A stretch of DNA of 64,000 nucleotides from JAJTFW01 sp903922455 (GCA_943329665.2 CALQEU020000017.1:7638-71637), one strand, 5' to 3'; shown: positions 1 through 8,997, counted from the first letter of the stretch. Notes: generated by a model not told the origin, from the letters alone. Translations and numbers: made by a program.

Positions 1-291
1 AAATTTAAGCCTTCGGCATTGGTTCGTTACGAATCAAATGCACCCGTACAGTTTGATTTAAATATGAATATGTTAATCAATGATATTTTTTGGATCGGTG
101 CTTCTTATCGTTCTGATGATGCTATTGTTGTTTTACTAGAATATCAGATTAGTCGAAAATTCAGATTTGGATATTCTTATGATTATACGCTTGGAGAGTT
201 GGGAAATTATAATTCAGGTTCACACGAAATCATGATTGGTTATGATTTTGGTTTTGCAGTTACTAAAATGAAATCACCGCGCTACTTCTAA
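1..291 (+). CDS. PorP/SprF-family T9SS outer-membrane protein, C-terminal part (5' end outside window)
   Basis: The frame is open from the first base, so the gene starts upstream of the window. The visible 96 residues are an alternating aromatic/hydrophobic beta-barrel end, with phrases such as 'WIGASYRSDDA', 'FRFGYSYDYTLGEL' and 'GSHEIMIGYDFGF' that are characteristic of the PorP/SprF family. These outer-membrane barrels are partners of type IX secretion and gliding machinery. The stop codon shares one base with the ATG of the following PorE-like gene (TAATG), so the two are almost certainly co-transcribed and translationally coupled. The family call is strong; which paralogue this is cannot be judged without the N-terminus. 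Confidence 0.85.
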   Translation, partial: KFKPSALVRYESNAPVQFDLNMNMLINDIFWIGASYRSDDAIVVLLEYQISRKFRFGYSYDYTLGELGNYNSGSHEIMIGYDFGFAVTKMKSPRYF

Positions 292-2210
292 TGAGACATA
301 CTAAGGTCTTCTGTCATTTTTTTATCTTGGCTTTTATCTGCGTTATGCAAGGTTGTGTCAGTGTGCACTTGAGAACAGCTAGCGAATATTATGAGCAGTT
401 TGCCTACGCCTCTGCAGCCAAGGAATACGAATATGTACTTGGTAAAAAAGTAGATCGTGATGCCATCATAAATATTGCCGATTGTTATCGTCAAATGGGG
501 AATCCCGTGAAAACGGAATTTTGGTATCAACGTGCTTTGAAACTTCCTAATCCAAAGGTAGAGTGGGGGCTCTTCATTGCAGAAGCCATGATGAAAAATG
601 GAAATTATGAGGGAGCAAAGCAAAGTTTAATAAATTATATTAACTTAAATAAAGCCGATTTTCGTGCACAACGCATGTTGGAATCGTGTGATAGTATCAC
701 TGAATTTTATAAGGACACTACACTTTATACTATTTCTGTATTGAAGTTTAATACACCCAGCGATAATTTTTTTAGCCCAGCATTTTATCGTCAAGGCATC
801 GTCTTCCTTTCCGATCGAATGGAGAAGGGATTGAGTAAAACTACTTCCGATGGAACTGGTAAACGGTTTTTGGATTTGTTTTATATCAAGAAAACAGATC
901 GTGGTAATTGGATGGAAACAGAACCCTTACGAGGAGAAGTGAATGGTAAGTTTAATGAAGGTCCCGTTGTGTTTTCCAAGGATTATTCTACCATGTATTT
1001 CACACGAAATAATTATGTTAGCAATCGGGCCGAAAAAAATAGTAAGAATGTAAATGTACTTAAAATTTTCCGCGCAGATGCAAAGGATGGAGAATGGATC
1101 GTGAAAGGTCCTATGTATTTTAATAGCGATGAGTATTCCTTTGGACACCCTGCCTTAAATGCATCCGGTACGTCTATGATTTTTTCTTCGGATATGCCTT
1201 GGGGCTATGGTGGATCCGATTTGTATATAGTTAATTGGGAGGGCGGAGAAAGATGGAGTAGTCCCATTAACTTAGGACCAAAAGTGAATACAGAAGGGAA
1301 TGAGTTGTTTCCTTTTATGTTTACAGATTCTATTCTTTATTATTCTTCTGATGGTCATCAAGGAGTAGGAGGACTTGATATCTATGAATCGAATTACTTT
1401 AATGGTGGATGGGAAGCCCCGTTAAATTTAGGTGCTCCCATCAATTCTTCGCATGACGATTTTAGTTTTATTTTGGATTCTACCGCCGTGAACGGATATT
1501 TCTCTTCTTCTCGAAATGGATTGGTAGATAAAATTTACAGTTTTGAAAAGCATCCTCCTCAATTAATTCTTGCAATGAAGGTGACGGATGGTAAATCTAA
1601 AACACCGATTGCAAATGCAGAAGTGAAAGTTTTTTCTAAAGGAAAATTGTTAAAAGCGTATACTACAAGTTCGGTTGGTGGACTCAAATTGGAACTGCAT
1701 CCGGAAAGGAGTTACAAGTTTACTATTGATCATCCCGATTATTATTTGATCAATTCGGAAGTGAGTACCGTAGGAATTAAATTTTCCGAAGTACTAGATC
1801 ATCCCATCGAACTCCGTAAAATCATTTTAGATAAACCTATCATTTGGCAAGGAATCAGTTTTAAGAAGAAAACGTTTGAATTGAAGTTGACTTCGGGTGA
1901 TGCCATGCAACGGTTGTTGACTTTTTTAAATGACAATCCAAGAGTGAGCGTGGAGATCTGTTCCTATACAGATTCAAGAGGTAGTGATGGAGATAATAGT
2001 TACTTAACTCAACAACGCGCTGAATTAGTTGTTTCTTATCTAGTGAGTCAAGGTGTAAAAGCTTCTCGACTTACAGCAAAGGGTTATGGCGAAACGAAAT
2101 TGTTGAATAAGTGCGTCAACGGGATTTTGTGTATCGAAGAAGATCACGAGACCAATAATCGTGTTGAGTTTACCATTAAGGGCATTGCCAAAGACAGCAG
2201 CCTTCCATGA
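291..2210 (+). CDS. porE: PorE-like OmpA-family outer-membrane lipoprotein (TPR, beta-propeller, OmpA domain)
   Basis: A 639-residue lipoprotein with a signal peptide ending in the lipobox 'VMQGC' (Cys22). Domains in order: TPR-like helices (about 30-130), PD40/WD40-like propeller blades (about 150-420, e.g. 'SGTSMIFSSDMPWGYGGSDL'), a carboxypeptidase-regulatory-like beta-sandwich (about 430-510), and an OmpA peptidoglycan-binding domain (about 530-630) with 'YTDSRG' and 'NNRVEF'. This order is that of PorE, the T9SS lipoprotein reported to bind peptidoglycan and help anchor the outer-membrane secretion ring. Its ATG overlaps the stop of the PorP/SprF-like gene, and its own stop overlaps rarA (ATGA). 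The coupling to a PorP-like gene supports a T9SS role, but other OmpA lipoproteins of Bacteroidota share this layout, so the exact orthologue is an inference. Confidence 0.8.
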   Translation: MRHTKVFCHFFILAFICVMQGCVSVHLRTASEYYEQFAYASAAKEYEYVLGKKVDRDAIINIADCYRQMGNPVKTEFWYQRALKLPNPKVEWGLFIAEAMMKNGNYEGAKQSLINYINLNKADFRAQRMLESCDSITEFYKDTTLYTISVLKFNTPSDNFFSPAFYRQGIVFLSDRMEKGLSKTTSDGTGKRFLDLFYIKKTDRGNWMETEPLRGEVNGKFNEGPVVFSKDYSTMYFTRNNYVSNRAEKNSKNVNVLKIFRADAKDGEWIVKGPMYFNSDEYSFGHPALNASGTSMIFSSDMPWGYGGSDLYIVNWEGGERWSSPINLGPKVNTEGNELFPFMFTDSILYYSSDGHQGVGGLDIYESNYFNGGWEAPLNLGAPINSSHDDFSFILDSTAVNGYFSSSRNGLVDKIYSFEKHPPQLILAMKVTDGKSKTPIANAEVKVFSKGKLLKAYTTSSVGGLKLELHPERSYKFTIDHPDYYLINSEVSTVGIKFSEVLDHPIELRKIILDKPIIWQGISFKKKTFELKLTSGDAMQRLLTFLNDNPRVSVEICSYTDSRGSDGDNSYLTQQRAELVVSYLVSQGVKASRLTAKGYGETKLLNKCVNGILCIEEDHETNNRVEFTIKGIAKDSSLP

Positions 2211-3475
2211 TGAATGATGCGATACCTCTCGCCGAACGCATGCGTCCCATCACCATAAATGATGTTGTTGGACAAAAACATTTAACAGGCGATGATGGTG
2301 TTTTGAAACGACTATCAGCACACGGAAATTTACCATCTATTATCTTTTGGGGTCCTCCGGGAACCGGCAAAACAACGTTGGCTTCCATCTTAGCAAAAGA
2401 TTTAGGCTTACCCATGTTTTCTTTGAGTGCTATTAATGCAGGCGTGAAGGATATTCGCGATGTGATTGCGAGTGCAAAAGAAAAAGGAAAATCAGTTTTG
2501 TTCATTGATGAGATTCATCGTTTTAATAAATCGCAACAAGATTCTTTATTAGCCGCCGTGGAGCAAGGAATCATTACTTTGATAGGTGCTACCACCGAAA
2601 ATCCTTCTTTTGAAGTGATCCGACCTTTGTTATCAAGAAGTCAAGTGTATATTTTAGAGACGTTGCGTGAAGAGGATTTGGATTTGTTAGTAGAACGTGC
2701 TCTTAAAAAAGATGAATTTTTAAATAAAAGAAAAGTAGAGATTAAAGAGAAAACAGCTTTGTACGGACTTTCAGGTGGCGATGCACGGAAGCTGTTAAAT
2801 TTATTGGAACTGGTTATTAATTTTTCAATCGAAGATCCTGTCATCATCAACGATGAAATGGTAATGCGCATTGCACAACAGCGAATCGCTACTTATGACA
2901 AAGGTGGTGAACAGCATTACGATATTATTTCTGCATTCATTAAATCCATTCGCGGTTCTGATCCCAATGCGGGGTTGTATTGGTTGGCGCGCATGGTAGA
3001 AGGTGGCGAGGACCCAAAATTTATTGCGAGACGCTTACTCATTTTAGCTTCTGAAGATATTGGAAATGCGAATCCCAATGCATTACTCTTGGCAACCGCT
3101 TGTTTTAACGCGGTAGAAATGATTGGCTATCCCGAGTGTACCATCAATCTAGCACAAGCCGTTACTTATTTGGCATCGTCGGCAAAAAGCAACGCTAGCT
3201 ACATGGGTTTAAAGATGGCGCAGAAAGCCGTAAAGGAACATGGAGACGCCCCAGTTCCATTGCACTTGAGAAATGCGCCTACGAAGCTGATGAAGAATTT
3301 AGATTACGGGTCGGGTTATCAATATGCGCACGATTTCGAAATGAATTTTTCGAAGCAAGAGTATTTGCCCGATACTATTAAAGGAATGAAATTCTATGAG
3401 CCAGGTGATAATACACGAGAAAAAGAAATTCGTAACTTTTTGAAGTTGCGTTGGGAGGCAAAGTATAATTATTAA
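2207..3475 (+). CDS. rarA: Replication-associated recombination protein A (AAA+ ATPase)
   Basis: RarA/MgsA (422 residues) is a clamp-loader-like AAA+ ATPase that acts at stalled replication forks. Walker A 'GPPGTGKTT' is at residues 49-57, Walker B 'LFIDEIH' at about 98-104, and the sensor segment 'GATTENPSFEV' follows. The C-terminal MgsA domain includes 'GSDPNAGLYWLARM' and 'ASEDIGNANP'. Length is normal for the family. The start ATG overlaps the stop of the preceding lipoprotein gene by four bases; a second ATG at 2210 is equally possible and would remove one residue. Overlap implies co-transcription with the T9SS pair, although no functional link is known. Confidence 0.96.
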   Translation: MMNDAIPLAERMRPITINDVVGQKHLTGDDGVLKRLSAHGNLPSIIFWGPPGTGKTTLASILAKDLGLPMFSLSAINAGVKDIRDVIASAKEKGKSVLFIDEIHRFNKSQQDSLLAAVEQGIITLIGATTENPSFEVIRPLLSRSQVYILETLREEDLDLLVERALKKDEFLNKRKVEIKEKTALYGLSGGDARKLLNLLELVINFSIEDPVIINDEMVMRIAQQRIATYDKGGEQHYDIISAFIKSIRGSDPNAGLYWLARMVEGGEDPKFIARRLLILASEDIGNANPNALLLATACFNAVEMIGYPECTINLAQAVTYLASSAKSNASYMGLKMAQKAVKEHGDAPVPLHLRNAPTKLMKNLDYGSGYQYAHDFEMNFSKQEYLPDTIKGMKFYEPGDNTREKEIRNFLKLRWEAKYNY

Positions 3476-3507
3476 TTTTGATTTTAATACGATAACCCAT
3501 TTGAATA

Positions 3508-4539
3508 GTGAATCCATCTAAAATGATAAAGAAAGAAAACAGTTCTCTTCAGCCCTACAATACATTTGGAATTGATGTGAATGCCGATGGGTTGTTAATC
3601 ATCGAAACGGTGGATGAGCTTCGTGAAGTGCTGCGAGATGAATCATTGAAGAACGAATCGAAGTTGATATTAGGAGGAGGTAGTAATATTTTATTTACCC
3701 AAGCGGTGAAAGGAATTGTTTTGTTGAATCGATTGAAGGGCATTGAAATTTTTAAGGAAGACGAATCGAATGTCTATGTGAAAGTTGGTGCTGGAGAAGG
3801 ATGGCATCAATTGGTGATGTGGGCAGTAGAGAAAGGATATGGTGGAATTGAAAATTTAAGTTTGATTCCGGGAAGTGTAGGAGCAGGACCCATGCAAAAC
3901 ATTGGAGCCTATGGCGTGGAGTTGAAAGATTCATTTTATGAATTAGAAGCGATGAATTTATCGACATTGGAAATTCAAAAATTCTTGGCCGCTGATTGTA
4001 AATTCGGGTATCGTGAAAGCGTTTTTAAAAATGAATTAAAAAATCAATTCTTTATAACTTCCGTTTCATTCCGACTCACAAAACATCCACAATTAAATAC
4101 GAGTTACGGAGCCATCTCGCAAGAATTAGCAGCGCAAGGTGTGGTTTCTCCCACCGTAAAAGATGTAAGCAACGCCGTCATCAGTATTCGTCAAAGCAAA
4201 TTGCCCGACCCCAAAATTTTAGGCAACTCCGGAAGTTTTTTCAAGAATCCAGAAATCACAAAAGAGCAATTCGAAAAATTACAACAACAGCATCCTAACG
4301 TTGTCGCCTATCCGACATCTACTGGTAACATGAAAGTAGCAGCAGGTTGGATGATTGAGCAATGTGGATGGAAAGGAAAAGTGGTAGGAAATACCGGCTC
4401 GCACAAAGACCAGGCTTTAGTTTTAGTCAACTACGGCGGAGCAACGGGATCAGAAGTTTACCAATTAGCACTAGACATCAAGAAAAGTGTTTTCGAAAAA
4501 TTTGGAGTGGAGATAAATCCCGAGGTGAATATTTATTAG
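3508..4539 (+). CDS. murB: UDP-N-acetylenolpyruvoylglucosamine reductase
   Basis: MurB reduces UDP-GlcNAc-enolpyruvate to UDP-MurNAc with NADPH and FAD, in the cytoplasmic branch of peptidoglycan synthesis. The FAD-binding 'LGGGSNILFT' is at residues 55-64, the substrate/FAD loop 'GSVGAGPMQNIGAYG' at about 126-140, and the catalytic serine lies in 'GNSGSFFKNP' at about 239-248. At 343 residues with 'EQCGWKGK' near the C-terminus it is the type I (E. coli-like) form. The frame opens with GTG at 3508; an ATG at 3523 would give a protein five residues shorter and is a credible alternative. It lies 32 bp behind rarA and probably shares its transcript. Confidence 0.96.
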   Translation: MNPSKMIKKENSSLQPYNTFGIDVNADGLLIIETVDELREVLRDESLKNESKLILGGGSNILFTQAVKGIVLLNRLKGIEIFKEDESNVYVKVGAGEGWHQLVMWAVEKGYGGIENLSLIPGSVGAGPMQNIGAYGVELKDSFYELEAMNLSTLEIQKFLAADCKFGYRESVFKNELKNQFFITSVSFRLTKHPQLNTSYGAISQELAAQGVVSPTVKDVSNAVISIRQSKLPDPKILGNSGSFFKNPEITKEQFEKLQQQHPNVVAYPTSTGNMKVAAGWMIEQCGWKGKVVGNTGSHKDQALVLVNYGGATGSEVYQLALDIKKSVFEKFGVEINPEVNIY

Positions 4540-4552
4540 TCAGGATTGCAGT

Positions 4553-4601
4553 CTCGATAGCTATTGGGATATGAATGGAGTATAGTTAGCTATCTGGATA
4601 T
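4553..4601. repeat. Degenerate direct repeat of the ATAGCTAT palindrome family
   Basis: Just after murB, 'GATAGCTATTGGGATAT' (from 4556) is followed 29 bp later by the related 'GTTAGCTATCTGGATAT' (from 4585). The core matches the palindromes at 8870-8883, 8931-8947 and 44823-44840, so it belongs to an interspersed repeat family. Confidence 0.5.
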
Positions 4602-4691
4602 AAATTTAGTTTTAAGTGATGTGATTAGTGCAATTTAAATTCTTTACTTTTCAATTTTCATTTTTTTGATTCCAGAATCCCATAGGGATTC

Positions 4692-4855
4692 AACCCTCAT
4701 TAGCGAAGCAAATATAAAATAATAGCCTAACCCCAGCGGGGTTGAACACCGTCGTAGAACATCGGCGTTTGTTCCCGATCGGTTGTGTGACCCCGCTGGG
4801 GTCAGGATAAAAAAATATATTTCTTTTCTAATGAGGGTTTGACCCCACTGGGGTC
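4692..4855. repeat. MITE/REP-like element with terminal inverted repeats and three GC-rich palindromes
   Basis: A 12-bp perfect inverted repeat (AACCCTCATTAG at 4692-4703, CTAATGAGGGTT at 4828-4839) encloses two palindromes, AACCCCAGCGGGGTT (4729-4743) and GACCCCGCTGGGGTC (4789-4803). A third, GACCCCACTGGGGTC (4841-4855), sits just outside. There is no reading frame inside. It occupies most of the murB-acyltransferase spacer between convergent genes and could serve as a bidirectional terminator. Calling it a mobile miniature element is inference. Confidence 0.6.
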
Positions 4856-4929
4856 ATGTCCATAAATTTATTCGTTCGATTTGGAAATGGTTGCGACATC
4901 GCTATATACTGATAGTCATCAATAATCAA

Positions 4930-6021
4930 TTATCGATCTCTTAATTTCATGATCGGAAGTTCGTAATATTTATAAATCACTTTGGAAACAATGATTACCC
5001 ATGTCCAATAAAGGAGATAAAGCAAGATGGATTCAACCGAGTTTCTAGGCGGGAAATTATTCATGATAATTTCGGCACCAAGGGCCAAATTCACCAAATA
5101 CATCGAATAAGAAATTTTACTTATTTCTGTAAACAAAGAACGGATGCGCAGAGATTTTGTGTTGATTGTTGCAGCAAAAGGTAGGAGGCAAGCAGCAGCT
5201 ATAGGAGTTAAAGTTAAATTGATTATTTGTTTGTAAAACGTATTGGCTTCTGCTGAATAGTTGACAATAAAAATAATTAATAATACACCTATAACGAATG
5301 AATGTATTTTGTACTTGTTCCAAACAAAAGGATAATAGTGCATTACCCAAACAGCAAGAAGACCCATCGATAGACTATCGAAACGACCTAATACAATTTT
5401 TCGAAATCGTACATCATACCAAAAATTGTCAATGTTAGGGTCAAAGTGATATAGTCGATAGGATATTGAAAAAACGAAGAGCACGAGTGTACTGAAAAAA
5501 AATGCCTTTTTAACAGAGCAAACTTTAAGGAGAATTAAAAAAAGAATCGGAATAAAAATATAAAACCATTCTTCAACCGAAAGACTCCATGATTCCCAAA
5601 AGAAGCCAGTGAACGGTGACGAAAAATTTTGAAGAAAGAACAAAAATTTCCAATTGAAGTTCTCAATATGTTCTTTAATAATTCCAAAATAAACTACTAA
5701 GAAATTCAATCCTAACACCAGATAGTAATTTGGAAGCGTACGAAACCATCTTCTTTTCCAAAAATGAACAAGATCTTTTGAGTTAAATTGTTGAGAAGCG
5801 GTTGCTTGTTTTATTAAAATTCCTCCAATCAAATATCCACTTAATACAAAAAACAAATCTACTCCATCTATCATTTTGATAAACGGGAATTTTTCGAGAC
5901 CAGCAACTTCTAGAATGGCAGCACCGTGGGTCAGTACAACTAGAATAATTGCAATGCTACGAAATAGATCAAGTCCAAATATGCGACTGCTTATTGATGG
6001 ATTGGGGTCGATTTGAATCAT
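4930..6021 (-). CDS. Acyltransferase family 3 (OafA/YrhL-like) membrane protein
   Basis: A 363-residue polytopic membrane protein of the acyltransferase-3 family, which moves acetyl or other acyl groups onto cell-surface sugars. The family's N-terminal signature is clear: 'GLDLFRSIAIILVVLTHGA' with the catalytic His in helix 1, then 'DLFFVLSGYLIGG' and the 'FWKRRWFRTLP' segment. About ten hydrophobic helices follow. It stands alone between murB and the initiator tRNA, with no sugar-biosynthesis genes beside it, so the substrate is unknown. A possible promoter core (TANNTTTG form, TACTTTTG on the - strand at 6082-6075) lies 54 bp upstream of the start codon. Confidence 0.88.
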   Translation of the reverse strand: MIQIDPNPSISSRIFGLDLFRSIAIILVVLTHGAAILEVAGLEKFPFIKMIDGVDLFFVLSGYLIGGILIKQATASQQFNSKDLVHFWKRRWFRTLPNYYLVLGLNFLVVYFGIIKEHIENFNWKFLFFLQNFSSPFTGFFWESWSLSVEEWFYIFIPILFLILLKVCSVKKAFFFSTLVLFVFSISYRLYHFDPNIDNFWYDVRFRKIVLGRFDSLSMGLLAVWVMHYYPFVWNKYKIHSFVIGVLLIIFIVNYSAEANTFYKQIINLTLTPIAAACLLPFAATINTKSLRIRSLFTEISKISYSMYLVNLALGAEIIMNNFPPRNSVESILLYLLYWTWVIIVSKVIYKYYELPIMKLRDR

Positions 6022-6082
6022 CTAAATTTTCAATGAGCAATTTTTTTACAGAAGAATTTTTGGTTGTTGATTTGCAAAAGTA

Positions 6083-6368
6083 ATGTATTCCATTTTTGTA
6101 AAATTCAAATTGTTTTGAAATGAAATCTTTGTTTGAATTTGAAAGACTTTAACTGAATTAGGAAAACTAGAATAATAAGGCGATTGAAAAAGATTGTAAT
6201 TCAATCTAAACGAAGAAAAGGTTTTTCAGATCTCAGAAACCAGGTAAGTTTTGAGTTCAGTGGTGAATAGTCGAAGGATAATTTAATTCAGTTTTGTTTA
6301 AAACACTAGAACATTACCGCTTAATTCATTAAAATACAATATATTAGGATCAATTATAAATTAAATAC
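6083..6368. other. AT-rich spacer without recognisable gene
   Basis: This part of the gap between the divergent acyltransferase and tRNA-fMet is AT-rich, has stops in all frames and shows no repeat or RNA gene that I could recognise. Confidence 0.6.
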
Positions 6369-6398
6369 TTGGAGTTGTAGAAGGATTTCTTAACTTTG
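6369..6398 (+). promoter_or_regulatory. Bacteroidota-type promoter of tRNA-fMet
   Basis: TTG at 6369-6371, a 19-bp spacer, then TAACTTTG at 6391-6398 exactly fit the TTG-N19-TANNTTTG consensus of the primary Bacteroidota sigma factor. Transcription would begin about 45 bp before the tRNA. Confidence 0.8.
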
Positions 6399-6452
6399 CA
6401 CCCCCGCTAAGGGGAAATATTAAATTTGACTGTTCTTTAACAAAAAATATAT

Positions 6453-6524
<72 letters not shown>

Positions 6525-6530
6525 CTAAGG

Positions 6531-6558
6531 AAAGCCGATGCGAAAGTGTCGGCTTTTT
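6531..6558 (+). terminator. Intrinsic terminator of tRNA-fMet
   Basis: AAAGCCGA (6531-6538) pairs with TCGGCTTT (6549-6556) over a 10-nt loop and runs into a short T tract. It lies seven bases after the tRNA and argues against translation starting at the ATG at 6538. Confidence 0.75.
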
Positions 6559-6596
6559 CGTTGGGCTCATATCCGCCAAGGCGGACATAGGTTCGA
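6558..6596 (+). pseudogene. Partial tRNA-fMet copy split by a palindrome
   Basis: TCGTTGGGCTCATA (6558-6571) repeats the anticodon arm of the upstream tRNA and CATAGGTTCGA (6586-6596) repeats its T arm. The ten bases between them in the tRNA are replaced here by the perfect hairpin TCCGCC-AA-GGCGGA (6572-6585). No acceptor stem survives, so it is a remnant, not a functional tRNA. Confidence 0.7.
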
Positions 6597-6693
6597 TCGC
6601 GACGCTAATCCACAAATTGGCCAAAAATATTTTCCACCCTTTTCCTTTATTCTTAAACCAATAAACCTACTTTTGACTCCCGGTACACAACCC

Positions 6694-8634
6694 GTGAGCT
6701 CATCCTCCTCCCACAATAAAATCACCGCCGCCGGTTTATTAATAACCCTCGGAATCATTTACGGTGATATCGGTACTTCGCCGCTTTATGTGATGAAATC
6801 TATTGTGGGTCTAGGGGTTATTGATAAGGATGTTATTCTTGGTGCAATCTCTTGCGTTTTCTGGACAATCACTCTTCAAACGACAATTAAGTATGTTTTA
6901 ATCACGCTACGTGCTGATAATAAAGGGGAAGGAGGAATTTTTTCTCTTTATACACTCGTTCGAAGAAGAAAAACACCCTGGCTAGTTTTTCCGGCCTTAA
7001 TAGGTGGGAGTACTCTTTTGGCGGATGGAATTATAACACCACCCATCTCGGTTGCTTCTGCTGTTGAAGGACTAAGAGCTATAAATCCCGATATACCAAC
7101 GATTCCAATTGTATTGGGAATTATTACGGCTTTGTTTTTCATCCAACGGTTCGGAACCAATTTCGTCGGGAAATTTTTTGGACCGGTAATGCTCCTTTGG
7201 TTTGGAATGCTCGGTTTCCTTGGAGTTGTCTCAATTGGTGGTGACTTTGGTGTGTTTCGTGCAATCAATCCTATGTATGCCGCTGATTTATTAATTCTTC
7301 ATCCCGGTGGATTTTGGTTGTTAGGGGCTGTCTTCCTTTGTACTACAGGAGCCGAAGCTTTATATAGCGATCTAGGGCATTGTGGAAAAAAGAATGTGAG
7401 GGCAACATGGGGTTTTGTAAAACTTACCTTGCTGTTGAATTATTTTGGTCAAGGTGCCTACCTAATTCGTCACGATGGTGAAATGTTAAATGGCGCAAAT
7501 CCTTTCTTTGAATTGATGGCTCCTTGGTTTCTGCCTATTGGTATTGGTATCGCTACTTTCGCTGCAATCATTGCTTCGCAAGCGATGATCAGCGGATCTT
7601 TTACGCTCATCAACGAAGCCATTCGATTAAATTTCTGGCCAAAAGTGAGAGTGGTTTATCCGAGTGATATACGCGGACAATTATACATTCCTTCACTCAA
7701 CTGGCTGCTTTATTCTGGTTGTGTTGCTGTGGTTTTGTATTTTGAAGAATCGTCACGAATGGAAGCCGCTTATGGACTCGCGATTGTTACTACTTTTATT
7801 ATGACCACCATTTTGTTGACCAACTATTTGATTTTATATAATTATCCTAAGTGGATTGCCTATTTATTATTACCGGTGTATTTAACCATTGAGATTTCAT
7901 TTATGATTGCAAATCTTGATAAGTTCACGCACGGCGGTTGGGTAACTATGCTCATCGCAAGTATTTTAATGACGGTGATGATTGTCTTGTACTACTCAAG
8001 AAAAATTAGAAATAGCTTAGTGGAGTTTGTGAAGTTAGATGAGTTCCTTCCGCTTCTCGAAAAGTTAAGTAATGATACTTCTATTCCTAAGTATTCAACC
8101 CATCTTGTTTATTTAACAAGCGCTAATTATGCAAATGAGATTGAAGAGAAAGTTGTTTACTCCATCTTATATAAGCAGCCTAAGCGTGCCGATATTTATT
8201 GGTTTGTTCACGTAGATGTATTGGATGAGCCTTATACCCTCGAGTATAAAGTAACCCAAATCATGAAAGGTAAATTGATTCGTGTCGATTTTAAAATCGG
8301 CTTCCGCATCGATCCTCGTATCAATATTATGTTCCGCCATGTGGTAGAAGAGTTAGTACGAAATAAGGAAGTAGATATTGTTAGTCGATATCCTTCTCTC
8401 GGAAATAGAGGTCTCACCGGCGACTTTAGATTCGTGGTGATGGAGAAATTCTTAAGTGTAGATAACGAATTGCCATGGATGCAAAAGATCATCATGGATC
8501 TATATTTCTTGCTTAAACGCGGTGCCTTACCCGAAGAAAAAGCTTTTGGATTGGATACTTCCTCCGTTTCCGTTGAAAAAGTTCCATTAATCGTAAATCC
8601 CGTCTCCGACCTCAAGATTCATAGAATTCAGTAG
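6694..8634 (+). CDS. kup: Kup-type potassium uptake transporter
   Basis: Kup proteins import K+ (with H+ in E. coli). The signature 'IYGDIGTSPLYVMKS' follows immediately after the N-terminus, about 12 membrane helices come next, and the C-terminal cytoplasmic domain includes 'YWFVHVDVLDEPYTLEYKV'. The reading frame is open from 6538, but that ATG lies inside the tRNA terminator and the first 52 codons derive from tRNA-remnant DNA, so I place the start at GTG 6694 (646 residues, fitting the family). TTG 6673 is the alternative. No regulator or second K+ system is adjacent. Confidence 0.9.
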   Translation: MSSSSSHNKITAAGLLITLGIIYGDIGTSPLYVMKSIVGLGVIDKDVILGAISCVFWTITLQTTIKYVLITLRADNKGEGGIFSLYTLVRRRKTPWLVFPALIGGSTLLADGIITPPISVASAVEGLRAINPDIPTIPIVLGIITALFFIQRFGTNFVGKFFGPVMLLWFGMLGFLGVVSIGGDFGVFRAINPMYAADLLILHPGGFWLLGAVFLCTTGAEALYSDLGHCGKKNVRATWGFVKLTLLLNYFGQGAYLIRHDGEMLNGANPFFELMAPWFLPIGIGIATFAAIIASQAMISGSFTLINEAIRLNFWPKVRVVYPSDIRGQLYIPSLNWLLYSGCVAVVLYFEESSRMEAAYGLAIVTTFIMTTILLTNYLILYNYPKWIAYLLLPVYLTIEISFMIANLDKFTHGGWVTMLIASILMTVMIVLYYSRKIRNSLVEFVKLDEFLPLLEKLSNDTSIPKYSTHLVYLTSANYANEIEEKVVYSILYKQPKRADIYWFVHVDVLDEPYTLEYKVTQIMKGKLIRVDFKIGFRIDPRINIMFRHVVEELVRNKEVDIVSRYPSLGNRGLTGDFRFVVMEKFLSVDNELPWMQKIIMDLYFLLKRGALPEEKAFGLDTSSVSVEKVPLIVNPVSDLKIHRIQ

Positions 8635-8652
8635 TGATTTCCGTGGATGGAC

Positions 8653-8678
8653 CCTACCTATGCATAAGCTACGGTAGG
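8653..8678. repeat. Imperfect palindrome CCTACC...GGTAGG
   Basis: CCTACC (8653-8658) and GGTAGG (8673-8678) are arms of a short inverted repeat just past the kup stop. It may be a transcription terminator or another REP-like palindrome. Confidence 0.4.
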
Positions 8679-8825
8679 CAGGCACTGATTTTTTATGATG
8701 GTCATGATTTATTATGATTTTTTTCTAGAATATCTCTACAAGTTATTCTACATTATTTCTCCACAAGGGTTCCTTTTCTAAAAGGTTTCCACTTTAACTT
8801 CCGGGCGCAGCAATCCACCAATCCA

Positions 8826-8997
8826 CCCCAGATGTACAGTATTTCGTACAGACTTCTGGGCGCCGTATCCTGATAGCTATCGGGACACCCCAGAAGTACA
8901 GTACTTCGTACAGACTTCTGGGCGCCGCAATCCTGATAGCTATCGGGACACCCCAGAAGTACAGTACTTCGTACAGACTTCTGGGCGCCGCAATCCA
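8826..8997. repeat. Tandem array, 62-63 bp unit, nearly three copies
   Basis: Units begin with CCCCAG at 8826, 8888 and 8951. Each holds a palindromic arm pair CCCAGAAGT/ACTTCTGGG around TACAG-TACTTCG-TACAG, followed by CGCCG and, in the first two, the palindrome CCTGATAGCTATCGGGA. Copy 1 differs slightly; copies 2 and 3 are nearly identical, pointing to recent duplication. Open frames across it are by-products of the repeat. Confidence 0.9.

Noticed and set aside
6538..6693. ATG at 6538 as start of kup
   Set aside because: It lies inside the tRNA-fMet terminator and the encoded 52 residues come from tRNA-remnant and spacer DNA with no likeness to Kup N-termini; GTG 6694 fits the family.
8826..8997. 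CRISPR array
   Set aside because: Whole 62-63 bp units are repeated with no unique spacers, and there are no cas genes.
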